NCBI RefSeq assembly: GCF_016899725.1
Contig: NZ_JACLYU010000014.1
Span: forward strand, 1-40,532
DNA from: Bifidobacterium pullorum subsp. saeculare
GTDB lineage: Bacteria; Actinomycetota; Actinomycetes; Actinomycetales; Bifidobacteriaceae
DNA: 40,532 bases
Reading direction: 5' to 3'
Part shown: positions 17,835-29,354 of the stretch, one piece after another
How positions within the stretch are numbered: position 1 is the stretch's first letter
Layout: every line of letters starts with the position of its first letter
Made by a program: the position numbers and the translations under genes
The notes under the pieces: model-generated
Seen by the model: only the letters and a program-made list of their open reading frames with translations
Told to the model about the DNA's origin: nothing
Database searches by the model: none

Positions 17835-18662
17835 ATGCGTGGAGAGGCATCGCGCATCGCGGACCGACAGTCGCGTGACTCGCTGGCCCCCCAGCTGCGA
17901 GACACCGGCGAGGACGCGTGGCGGATCGGCAACGAGCTGTTCACCATCACTCGCGCGTTGGACGATAGCGTGGCGCTGGAACGGGCGCTCACCGACCCGT
18001 CCCGCCCCGAGGCCGACAAGGTCGCGGTGCTGGACACGTTGCTCGGCGGCAAGGCCCATCCGATGACCAGGCGGATCATGATCGACCTGGCCGACCGGCG
18101 CTGGAGCCGCGCATCCGACATCGCCAACGCGGTGGAGGACTTCGGCGTGGACGCGATGATGTACTACGCGGACGCCACCGGCGCGACGCTCAAGGTCGCC
18201 ATCGAGCTGGCCGAGCTGCATTCCGCCCTGCTCAACCTGCCGGTGGTGCGCTCGAAGCTCTACGACGCCTCGGCCACCAGCGAGGCGCGCGTCAAGCTGT
18301 TCCGCGAGCTGTTCGAGGGCAAGGGCTTGAACAAGGTCACCATGCGCCTGGCCGAGCACGCCACCTGCAACCTGCGCCGCCGCCGCTACCTGGAGACCAT
18401 CCAGTGGCTGATCAACAAGTTCTCGCGCCACATGGGCGAGTCGATGGTCACCGTGACCACCGCCGCGCCGCTGAGCGAGGAGCAGATCAAGCGGCTTGTG
18501 GCGGTCTACACGGCCAAAACCGGTCACCCCGTGCACATCAACTCGGTGGTTGACCCGACCGTGCTGGGCGGCATGCGCATCCAGGTGGGCGACGAGGTCA
18601 CGGACAACACCGTGGTCGCGCAGCTGCAGAACCTGCACCGCACGGTCAAGGCCACGGCCTGA
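17835..18662 (+). CDS. atpH: F1Fo ATP synthase subunit delta
   Basis: Couples the peripheral stalk to F1. The 275-residue length agrees with actinobacterial delta subunits, which are longer than the approximately 180 residues of Escherichia coli. The family C-terminus is clear: VTVTTAAPLSEEQIKRLV, then HINSVVDPTVLGGMRIQVGDEV. AAGGGAGGTGACCCC precedes the ATG. Confidence 0.93.
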   Translation: MRGEASRIADRQSRDSLAPQLRDTGEDAWRIGNELFTITRALDDSVALERALTDPSRPEADKVAVLDTLLGGKAHPMTRRIMIDLADRRWSRASDIANAVEDFGVDAMMYYADATGATLKVAIELAELHSALLNLPVVRSKLYDASATSEARVKLFRELFEGKGLNKVTMRLAEHATCNLRRRRYLETIQWLINKFSRHMGESMVTVTTAAPLSEEQIKRLVAVYTAKTGHPVHINSVVDPTVLGGMRIQVGDEVTDNTVVAQLQNLHRTVKATA

Positions 18663-18707
18663 GCCGCAGACGAATTTCCAAGTTTTATCCAACAGCAAGG
18701 AGTGATC

Positions 18708-20387
<1,680 letters not shown>

Positions 20388-20390
20388 CCC

Positions 20391-22805
<2,415 letters not shown>

Positions 22806-22806
<1 letters not shown>

Positions 22807-23105
22807 TGGCTGGCTCCGAATCCCCCACGATGCAGGTGAACATCGTCGCCGCCGACCGCCCCGTGTGGCACGGCGAGGCGAGGTCGGTCACCATCCCCGC
22901 CTCCGAGGGCGGGATGGGCATCCTGCCCAACCATGAGCCGGTGCTCACGGTGATCAAGCAGGGCATGGTCACCGTGGTGTCGGCCGACGGCACCCGGCAG
23001 ACGCTCGAAGTGGCCGATGGGTTCATCTCCTTCGACTCGAACAAGCTCACCGTCGCCGTCGAACGCGCCGGTGACGTCAGGCCCGCCGCCTCCGACGACG
23101 AGTGA
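22806..23105 (+). CDS. atpC: F1Fo ATP synthase subunit epsilon, short form
   Basis: Rotor subunit linking gamma to the c-ring. The 99-residue product contains the N-terminal beta-sandwich (MQVNIVAADRPVWHGEARSV, GGMGILPNHEPVLTVIKQG, ADGFISFDSNKLTVAVERA), but stops where the helical hairpin of the longer enzymes would begin. That hairpin is the part known to inhibit ATP hydrolysis in other bacteria. Its start overlaps the atpD stop (TGATG), so translation is probably coupled. Confidence 0.95.
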
Positions 23106-23140
23106 CGACCGCCCGGCCACCGGCCGGACGACCCTGTGAC

Positions 23141-23179
23141 GACGCCCCGTTCGGAACGTTGCGTTCCGAACGGGGCGTC
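23141..23179 (+). terminator. Terminator of the ATP synthase operon
   Basis: GACGCCCCGTTCGGAACG (23141-23158) and its exact complement (23162-23179) form a perfect 18-bp hairpin with a 3-base loop, 36 bases after the atpC stop. No T-run follows. It insulates the operon from nucS. Confidence 0.85.
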
Positions 23180-23239
23180 GGCGTATGCGGCGCCGGGGCC
23201 GCGGCCGCCGATTCGACCCCTCTGTTAGGCTGGTGGGCC

Positions 23240-23977
23240 GTGCGCATCCTCGTAGCCGATTGCTCCGCCGAATACTCCGGCCGTCTCAACGCCTCCCTGC
23301 CGCCTGCCAAGCGCGTGCTGCTCGTCAAGGCCGACGGCAGCCTGCTCATCTTCTCCGAGTTGGGCTCCTACAAGCCGCTCAATTGGATGGCCGCCCCCTG
23401 CACGGTCCGCGAGACGACGCCCGACGCCGACGATGACGCCGGGGCCGATGACGCCGGGGCCGCTGCCGCCGGTGACGCCGCCCCGCGCCCAATCAAGCTG
23501 CTGCGCGTCACCTCCGACAAAAGCTCCGACGTGCTCGAGGTGAGCCTTTACCACGTCTACGCCGACCACACCTACGACCTAGGCGAGGACCCGGGCCTGA
23601 CCAAGGATGGTGTGGAGGACCACCTCCAGCGCTATCTGGCCGAGCAGATCGAGCGCCTGGGCGAGGGCACACGCCTGGTGCGCCGCGAATACCCGACGGC
23701 CATCGGCCCGGTGGACATCATGGCCGTGGACGCCAACGGCGAGCATGTGGCGGTCGAGATCAAACGCCACGGCGGCATCGACGGCGTCGAACAGCTCACC
23801 CGCTACTGCGAGCTGCTCAACCGCGATCCGCTGCTCGCGCCCGTGCACGGCGTCTTCGCCGCGCAGACCATCGCCCCGCAGGCCCGCGTGCTGGCGGAGG
23901 ACCGCGGCTTCCGCTGCCTGATCCTCGACTACGAGGAGATGAAGGGCACCGACGACGGCAGCCTGAAGCTGTTCTGA
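23240..23977 (+). CDS. nucS: Endonuclease NucS, mismatch-specific
   Basis: Actinobacterial and archaeal endonuclease that cuts at mismatches and substitutes for MutS/MutL repair in groups lacking them. The N-terminal DNA-binding half begins MRILVADCSAEYSGRL and includes LLVKADGSLLIFSELGSYKPLNWM. The C-terminal RecB-like nuclease has GPVDIMAVDANGEHVAVEIK, giving the Asp...Glu-x-Lys active site, and LTRYCELLNRDP. A run rich in Asp and Ala (about residues 57-76) is an insertion in the N-terminal half. Starts with GTG at 23240, eight bases after TAGGCT, so probably leaderless. Its place after atpC is normal for actinobacteria. 245 residues. Confidence 0.92.
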   Translation: MRILVADCSAEYSGRLNASLPPAKRVLLVKADGSLLIFSELGSYKPLNWMAAPCTVRETTPDADDDAGADDAGAAAAGDAAPRPIKLLRVTSDKSSDVLEVSLYHVYADHTYDLGEDPGLTKDGVEDHLQRYLAEQIERLGEGTRLVRREYPTAIGPVDIMAVDANGEHVAVEIKRHGGIDGVEQLTRYCELLNRDPLLAPVHGVFAAQTIAPQARVLAEDRGFRCLILDYEEMKGTDDGSLKLF

Positions 23978-23994
23978 CGCCGCCGATATGCTAA

Positions 23995-24014
23995 GGCCCC
24001 CGCCAGCGGGGGCC
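23995..24014 (+). terminator. Terminator between nucS and the FKBP gene
   Basis: GGCCCCCGC (23995-24003) pairs with GCGGGGGCC (24006-24014). The two genes are convergent, so it can act on both. The right arm belongs to the first copy of a direct repeat. Confidence 0.55.
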
Positions 24015-24087
24015 ACATATGAGGAATCAGCCCCGGTCGGCTTTCGCTGACAGCCTCCGTCAGCGGGGGCCATGCATGAGGAATCAG
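24004..24087. repeat. 27-base direct repeat straddling the FKBP stop codon
   Basis: CAGCGGGGGCCACATATGAG continuing to GAATCAG (24004-24030) is repeated at 24061-24087 with only the CATAT/TGCAT core changed. The second copy contains the stop codon of the minus-strand isomerase gene. A 30-base spacer lies between. Confidence 0.7.
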
Positions 24088-25079
24088 TAGGCGGCGAGGA
24101 TATCGACGACGAAGATCAGCGTCGAATTCGCCGGGATGGACCCCTGCTTTGTGTCGCCGTAGCCGAGCGACGGCGGGATGACCAGAAGCACCTGCGAGCC
24201 GACGGTCTGGCCGACCATGCCCTGTTGCCAGCCGTCGATCACGGTATGCGAGCCGCCGGAGTACGTGTCCGCATCGAGCGTGGAGCCGCGGTCCCAGGAG
24301 GAGTCGAATTGGGTGCCGTCCGTCAGCCAACCGGTGTACTTGACCACGACGGTGTTGTGGTCGGTCACCTCCTTGCCCTTGCCCTTGATGAGCGGCTGGG
24401 CGACGAGGGAGTCGCCGGGCTTGTAGCCCTTGGGAATCTCGATGGAGGGCTTGCCATCCTTCGCGCGCGTGACCTTCGGCAGATCCGCCGGCACGTCCGC
24501 CACCTCGTCGCCTTCGGCGCGCGTCAGGTCGCGGGACTTGGAGATGAACGTGTAGACGAGGATATACGAGTGGCCGGAGCCGTCGTTGGAGCCGAAGGCG
24601 ACGGAGGCGTTGAGCTTCTGGCCGACGATGACGTTGTACAGCGGCACCTGCTTGAGATTGTCGGCGGTGAGGTTGATCGAGCAGTCCGGGGTGTTGTCCG
24701 TCCAGGTGTCCGCCACCTCGGAGGCATCCTTGGCATCGATCATGATGCCTTGGGCGCACACGCGGTCGCCCTCTTCGATGGTTTCGCCGTCGCCCTGCTG
24801 CAGCACGGCGTAGGCGTTGTTCTCCACGGTGGTGCCCTTGGGCACGGAGACGGTCGGCTTCTTGCCCAGCTCGCCGGTGGCGGAGACGCCGGCGATCTGG
24901 CGCAGGCCCTTGACGGTGTCCTTCGCGCCGGAGGAGGCGGAGGAGGACGACGAGCCGGAGTCCTTGGTGTTGCCGGCATCGGAGTCCGAGCCGCAGGCGG
25001 CGAGCGTGCCGCACATCGCCAGCGCGCACACGGCGGCCAGCGCACGGCTGAGCTTGGGGTGACGGTTGGAATAGCGCAT
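24084..25079 (-). CDS. FKBP-type peptidyl-prolyl isomerase lipoprotein
   Basis: Secreted folding factor, 331 residues. The N-terminus has a signal peptide with lipobox LAAC (cysteine near residue 29), followed by a Ser-rich linker, so it should be anchored to the outer face of the membrane. The C-terminal FKBP domain is clear: HNTVVVKYTGWLTDGTQFDSSW, GSHTVIDGWQQGMVG, and LLVIPPSLGYGDTKQGSIPANSTLIFVVDIL. The middle 150 residues form a second domain related in part to an FKBP fold but without the active-site pattern. The start at 25079 gives the standard signal peptide. It is convergent with nucS and divergent from the gene at 25179. Confidence 0.92.
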   Translation of the reverse strand: MRYSNRHPKLSRALAAVCALAMCGTLAACGSDSDAGNTKDSGSSSSSASSGAKDTVKGLRQIAGVSATGELGKKPTVSVPKGTTVENNAYAVLQQGDGETIEEGDRVCAQGIMIDAKDASEVADTWTDNTPDCSINLTADNLKQVPLYNVIVGQKLNASVAFGSNDGSGHSYILVYTFISKSRDLTRAEGDEVADVPADLPKVTRAKDGKPSIEIPKGYKPGDSLVAQPLIKGKGKEVTDHNTVVVKYTGWLTDGTQFDSSWDRGSTLDADTYSGGSHTVIDGWQQGMVGQTVGSQVLLVIPPSLGYGDTKQGSIPANSTLIFVVDILAAY

Positions 25080-25178
25080 GGCACACCACACTAGCCGCAA
25101 ACCATGATTTCCCATGCTCCGTCCCGCTACGAGACGCCAAGGCGGCTCATAGGTGCCTCCTGTAGAATGTTGCCCGCT

Positions 25179-26315
25179 ATGACTGACTTGAACGAGACCA
25201 CAATGGCCGGGGCCGGCGGTCTGGACGGGGACCAGACCGCCGCGCCCGAGGCACGGGACGGACGCGGCGGCAAGCCGTCGCGCCACGCCATCGTCATGCG
25301 CGGCGTCGTCACCCCCATCCTCGGTCTGCTCGCGGTCGCGGCCATCCTCCTCGGCTGGCTCAACGCCACCGAATGGCGGCCCAGCACCGAGGTGACCGCC
25401 CGGATGCGCGTGACCGACACCCGGTACGTCGTCACCGATCCCGGCGTGCTGCCGCTGGTGGACGATGCCGTCACGCTGGAGGCGAAGGCTTCCGGCCGGG
25501 CCGGCCAGGACCAGCAGGTCTGCGCGGCCGTCGGCAACGCGAAGGACGCGACCGGCTGGCTGGCCGGCAACCCCTACGTGCGCGTCACCGGCATGACCGA
25601 CTGGACCACGCTGTCGTCGCAGCGAGCCTCCGCCTCCGGCCAGAGCGCGCCGGAGGACGGGCAGGTCGCCTTCGCCGACTCCGACATGTGGCGGTCCGTC
25701 GACTGCGGCGCCACCAGCGCCACGCTCACGCTGAAGAAGGCCACCGCCGCTGAGGTCGTCCTCATCGACCTCGGCCGGAAGACGGATGCCACCGTCTCGA
25801 TGCACTGGACGCGCAGCTCCGTGCCCGACTTCGCGATGCCGTTCTTCTTCGTGGCCGGCCTGCTGGCCGTGCTGGCCGCGCTCACCGCGTCGGTGTTCGC
25901 GATGCCGCCGCACAAGCGCCGCAAGCGCATCGTCGAATCCCGGACCAAGCCCGTCGAGGAGGTGGCGGTGGGCGAGGCCATCGCCGGCAGCCTGAGCGGC
26001 CTGAAGACGGCCGTGAGCTTCAAGCCGCGCGCCAAGCGCCGCCGTCGGCACGCGGCCGGCGCGGTGCCCGCCGACGCCGCCCTGCGCGAGCAGAGCCAGC
26101 CGACCATCGTCGACCCCGCCTCCCGCAACCTCGTCGCCGACGCGGCCTCCGCCCCGTCCGAGGAGCCGGCTCCCGCCGCCGACTCCGCGGCCCCGGCTCC
26201 CGCTGGCGGCGTGGACGACGCGACCTCCGTCATCTCCCCGGCCGAGCTGCAGTCGTACTTCGCGCGCCTCGCCCAGGAGATGGGCGACGAGGACCAGAAG
26301 GGAGAGGACCGATGA
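25179..26315 (+). CDS. Two-helix membrane protein with large extracellular domain, function unknown
   Basis: A 378-residue protein. A polar N-terminal tail is followed by a membrane helix (about residues 42-62, VVTPILGLLAVAAILLGWL), an extracytoplasmic domain of about 150 residues containing two cysteines (VCAAVG and VDCGAT), a second helix (PFFFVAGLLAVLAALTASVFAM), and a long basic then Ala/Pro-rich cytoplasmic tail. The stop overlaps the start of the next lipoprotein gene (ATGA), so they are translationally coupled and probably function together at the envelope. TAGAAT lies ten bases before the ATG, giving a leader of a few bases. No named family was recognised. Confidence 0.75.
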   Translation: MTDLNETTMAGAGGLDGDQTAAPEARDGRGGKPSRHAIVMRGVVTPILGLLAVAAILLGWLNATEWRPSTEVTARMRVTDTRYVVTDPGVLPLVDDAVTLEAKASGRAGQDQQVCAAVGNAKDATGWLAGNPYVRVTGMTDWTTLSSQRASASGQSAPEDGQVAFADSDMWRSVDCGATSATLTLKKATAAEVVLIDLGRKTDATVSMHWTRSSVPDFAMPFFFVAGLLAVLAALTASVFAMPPHKRRKRIVESRTKPVEEVAVGEAIAGSLSGLKTAVSFKPRAKRRRRHAAGAVPADAALREQSQPTIVDPASRNLVADAASAPSEEPAPAADSAAPAPAGGVDDATSVISPAELQSYFARLAQEMGDEDQKGEDR

Positions 26316-27322
26316 CCGCACGCCGCATCACCAAGCTCGCGGCCGGCGCGCTGGCCGCCGCCCTGTGCGCCGGCCTCGCCGGATGCGAGGGCCGGCTGCC
26401 CGCCGTGACCGCGGCCGACGGCGACCAGGCCGCCGCCGCGCCCGACCTGACCGCCGCCCAGGAGCGCAAGCTGCGCGGGCAGATCCTCGACGTCATCAAG
26501 CAGGCCGACGACGCCAAGGACGCCTCCGGGCTCGCCGCGCGGCTGACCGGCCCCAGCCTGGCTGTGCGCACCAGCCAGATCGCCGTCGCGCAGAAAACCG
26601 GCCAGATGGACAACAAGGCGACGATCCCGGACAAGATCGCGCAGACCGTGATCCCCACCGACTCCGGCTGGCCGCGCACCGTGTTCACGATCACCACCAC
26701 CACCGACGACCAGCAGTCGAACCGCCTGCTCGTGCTCACGCAGGACTCGGCGCGCGAGAACTACAAGCTGTGGGGGCTGGCGCGCCTGTTCCAGGGCGCG
26801 CAGCTGCCGAACTTCGCGGTGCCGTCCATCGGCTCGCCGATGGGCACCCCCAAGGACGCCGGCCTGGTGGCCACGCCCGAGCAGGCCGTGGAACGCTACG
26901 CGGATGTGCTCGCCAAGGGCGACCAGAGCGAATTCGCCGCGGACTTCGCCGACGACGACCTGCGGCGCACGCTCGCCGAGCAGTCCGCCAAGGTGCAGCA
27001 GGCGATGGAGGCGAACGCCGGTACCCAGGAGCAGACCTTCCAGGTGGCGCCCGGCCAGCTCAAGGTCATGCGCTCCGCCGACGGCAGCGACCTGGTGGTG
27101 GCCGAGATCGACTCGGTGTGGACGCGCGCGGCCGGCGAGGGACGCGAATCCCTGCCCGCCTCCGACGCGGAGACCGCGCTGTTCGGCGGCGGCCAGGCCA
27201 CGAGCACGATGAAGGTGACCTATGTGAACATCATCGCGCTGGTCGTGCCGCCCAAGGACTCCGGCCTCAAGATCACGGCGGTGGGCGCCGAACGCCAGCC
27301 GGTCAAGGTCGAGGCCGTCTGA
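26312..27322 (+). CDS. Lipoprotein of unknown function
   Basis: A 336-residue protein with signal peptide and lipobox LAGC (cysteine at about residue 25). The mature part has two similar-looking halves: each begins with an acidic Ala-rich helical stretch (LRGQILDVIKQADDAKDASGL; AVERYADVLAKGDQSEFAADF), followed by a beta-rich part, suggesting a duplicated NTF2-like fold; this is inference from pattern. Its start overlaps the stop of the preceding membrane protein by four bases. No cysteines other than the lipid-bearing one are seen. Confidence 0.75.
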   Translation: MTARRITKLAAGALAAALCAGLAGCEGRLPAVTAADGDQAAAAPDLTAAQERKLRGQILDVIKQADDAKDASGLAARLTGPSLAVRTSQIAVAQKTGQMDNKATIPDKIAQTVIPTDSGWPRTVFTITTTTDDQQSNRLLVLTQDSARENYKLWGLARLFQGAQLPNFAVPSIGSPMGTPKDAGLVATPEQAVERYADVLAKGDQSEFAADFADDDLRRTLAEQSAKVQQAMEANAGTQEQTFQVAPGQLKVMRSADGSDLVVAEIDSVWTRAAGEGRESLPASDAETALFGGGQATSTMKVTYVNIIALVVPPKDSGLKITAVGAERQPVKVEAV

Positions 27323-27408
27323 GGCCGGCGGCCTTACAATGGGTCCGGCATTCATCGACGGGACCGGCGGCGCCGGCCCCGTCATCGTCGTGCGGAGTGG
27401 AGGCAGTC

Positions 27409-28380
27409 ATGGCTGATCAGCCGAAGTTCAATCCCGGGGTGTCCCTGGCCGGAGCGGTGGACCTGGAGGCGCTCAAGCACCAGGTCAAGGCCGAGCCAGG
27501 GCAGGCGGGCGGCGCGCCCGCGGCCGGCGGTTACGTCATCGACACCACTGAGAACACGTTCCAGGCGATGGTGACCACCTCGGCCACCTTCCCGATCCTG
27601 CTGTTCCTGTGGGTGCCCACCGACGACCGCCTGTTCCCGATGGCCAAGGCGCTCGGCGAGGCGGTGAACAAGCTCAACGGCCAGATCCAGATGTCGCGCA
27701 TCGACATCGCCTCCTACCCGTCCATCGCGCAGGCCCTGCAGGTGCAGGGCGCGCCCGCGCTGTTCGCGCTCATCGCGGGCCGCCCGATGCCGCTGCTGCA
27801 GGGGGTGCCCTTCGAGACGGAGTTGGGCGCCATCTGCGACCAGATGCTGCCGAAGATCATCGCCGCCGCCCAGCAGGCCGGCGTCAACGGCACCGCGCCG
27901 TATGCCGGCGACAAAGACGGGGCTTCCTCCGGGGCGGACGGCGCGGCCTCCTCCGGCGCGGCCGCGGTGCCGCCCGCCCACCAGGAGGCGTGGCGCCTGG
28001 CCCAGTCCGGCGACTACGCCGGCGCGGCGGCCGCGTACGCGCAGGTGCTCGAATCCGATCCGGGCGACGCGCTCGCCGCGCGCGAACGCGCCAAGGCGCT
28101 GCTGCTCGCCCGCTCCGGGAAGGCGGATGTGCGCGAGGCGCGCCAGAACGCGGCCGACCATCCCGACGACGTGGACGCCCAGCTGGCCGTGGCCGACGTG
28201 GATATGATCGGCGGCCAGATCCAGGACGCCTTCGACCGGCTGCTCGACTATCTCGCGGCCGGGCACAAGGCCGACCTCGAGACCGTGCGCAAGCGCCTGC
28301 TGGAGTACTTCGCGATCCCCGAGCCCACCGATCCGCGGCTCGCGCGCGCCCGCCGGCGTCTGGCGACCCTCATGTACTGA
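27409..28380 (+). CDS. Thioredoxin-fold / TPR protein, CnoX (YbbN)-like
   Basis: A 323-residue cytoplasmic protein of the co-chaperone type that joins a thioredoxin-like domain to tetratricopeptide-like helices. The thioredoxin fold is seen in FPILLFLWVPTDDRLFPMAKALGEAV, MSRIDIASYPSIAQALQVQGAPALFALIAGRPM, where the cis-proline is present but the CxxC redox pair is replaced by PTDD. The C-terminal half has TPR-like helices (AWRLAQSGDYAGAAAAYAQVLESDPGD). It is therefore unlikely to be a disulfide enzyme and may hold unfolded proteins. It lies 86 bases after the lipoprotein gene; the ATG follows GGAGGCAGTC. Confidence 0.85.
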   Translation: MADQPKFNPGVSLAGAVDLEALKHQVKAEPGQAGGAPAAGGYVIDTTENTFQAMVTTSATFPILLFLWVPTDDRLFPMAKALGEAVNKLNGQIQMSRIDIASYPSIAQALQVQGAPALFALIAGRPMPLLQGVPFETELGAICDQMLPKIIAAAQQAGVNGTAPYAGDKDGASSGADGAASSGAAAVPPAHQEAWRLAQSGDYAGAAAAYAQVLESDPGDALAARERAKALLLARSGKADVREARQNAADHPDDVDAQLAVADVDMIGGQIQDAFDRLLDYLAAGHKADLETVRKRLLEYFAIPEPTDPRLARARRRLATLMY

Positions 28381-28435
28381 TCGGCGCCGGGCGGCCGGCT
28401 GGCCGGGGGCGCCTTCGCAGGCCGGGGAGCGGACG

Positions 28436-29062
28436 TCACTGCATCCTGTTCACGCCGAACTCCTGCAGGAAACGCGGCCCTTCGGCGGCGAGCTCCCGCT
28501 CGAAGTCGGCCGCCCACAGGCCGAAGGGCCGGGCGGCCAGGCCGTCGTTGCTGAAGCGCGGCTGGTCGGTGACCTCGGTCAGGCAGAAGCGCGGAATCGT
28601 CAGGTTCGTCACCGGTCCGGAACGCTCCGCCTCGGCCACGACCAGCGGCGCGTTCGCCCCGCCGAACACGTCGATGTTCCACCCGTCCTCCGCGATCCAC
28701 ATCGAATAGCGGTTCTTGACGATCACCTCGCCGCCGCGCCGGATGAGCTCCGCGGCGATGCGGCTGTCGATCTCCCGCTCCGCCTCGTAGCGAGTGCCGC
28801 CCACCGAAGGGCCCTTCACCGTCACGAAGGCCTCGGAGAAGCGGCCCTCGTTGCGCTCGAGCAGCGCCACCGGGTCGAGGTCCGGGGTCATCGGCACCCG
28901 CACGTCCCGCGCCTGCAAGCGCACGCGCAGCGCGTAGTTGTCCGCATGCACGTAGTAGCTCTGCACGATTAGCGTCGGCGTGTCCTCGCCCCTGAGCTCC
29001 GCGGGGAACTCACGGCAGAAGAACCGCCTCTCGAATTCGAAGTCATCCATCGGGGCCGCCAT
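28436..29062 (-). CDS. CYTH-domain protein
   Basis: Triphosphate-tunnel-type protein of 208 residues. The start of the fold, FEFERRFFCREFP, carries the ExE-type metal-binding signature; RVRLQ, FVTVKGPSVGGTRYEAEREID and YSMWIAEDGWNIDVFGG supply the alternating charged strands of the tunnel. Members act on tripolyphosphate, thiamine triphosphate or nucleotides; the substrate cannot be told here. Start at 29062 is preferred because TACAAT lies six bases upstream, giving a leaderless message; an ATG four codons later (29050) is also possible. It is convergent with the thioredoxin-fold gene. Confidence 0.8.
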   Translation of the reverse strand: MAAPMDDFEFERRFFCREFPAELRGEDTPTLIVQSYYVHADNYALRVRLQARDVRVPMTPDLDPVALLERNEGRFSEAFVTVKGPSVGGTRYEAEREIDSRIAAELIRRGGEVIVKNRYSMWIAEDGWNIDVFGGANAPLVVAEAERSGPVTNLTIPRFCLTEVTDQPRFSNDGLAARPFGLWAADFERELAAEGPRFLQEFGVNRMQ

Positions 29063-29068
29063 GGCCCC

Positions 29069-29074
29069 ATTGTA
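29069..29074 (-). promoter_or_regulatory. -10 element of the CYTH gene, leaderless
   Basis: TACAAT on the minus strand, six bases before the ATG at 29062. No ribosome-binding sequence is present between them. Confidence 0.5.
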
Positions 29075-29177
29075 AGGCCGAGGCCCCGGCCGGCGTGATT
29101 GCGCCGACCACATGGCGGCGGGGCCGCTGCCCCGGCCGCGCTGACCCGCGGAGGACGGGGCGCCGGCGGCGATGGTG

Positions 29178-29188
29178 TACAGTATGTA
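29178..29188 (+). promoter_or_regulatory. Putative -10 region of tRNA-Arg
   Basis: TACAGT (29178-29183) and overlapping TATGTA (29183-29188) are possible -10 elements 8-13 bases before the tRNA. The -35 is not clear. Confidence 0.35.
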
Positions 29189-29195
29189 CTTGCTT

Positions 29196-29271
29196 GGGTC
29201 CGTAGCTCAGTGGATAGAGCGTCTGTCTCCGGAACAGAAGGTCGCGCGTTCGAACCGCGTCGGGCCCACCA
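29196..29271 (+). tRNA. tRNA-Arg (CCG)
   Basis: A 76-base tRNA with encoded CCA at 29269-29271. Acceptor GGGTCCG/CGGGCCC, D-arm GCTCAGTGGATAGAGC, anticodon stem TCTGT/ACAGA around loop CTCCGGA (anticodon CCG), and T-loop TTCGAAC all pair correctly. It decodes CGG. Confidence 0.95.
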
Positions 29272-29278
29272 CGCCACG

Positions 29279-29306
29279 AAGGCCGGCACCGTCAGGTGCC
29301 GGCCTT
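29279..29306 (+). terminator. Terminator after tRNA-Arg
   Basis: AAGGCCGGCACC and GGTGCCGGCCTT form a 12-bp stem with loop GTCA, followed by TCGC. It lies eight bases after the tRNA. Confidence 0.8.
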
Positions 29307-29354
29307 TCGCATGTCGCTGCGCGCATGGCGGCCGGGCGCGCCCATAATGGAGCC

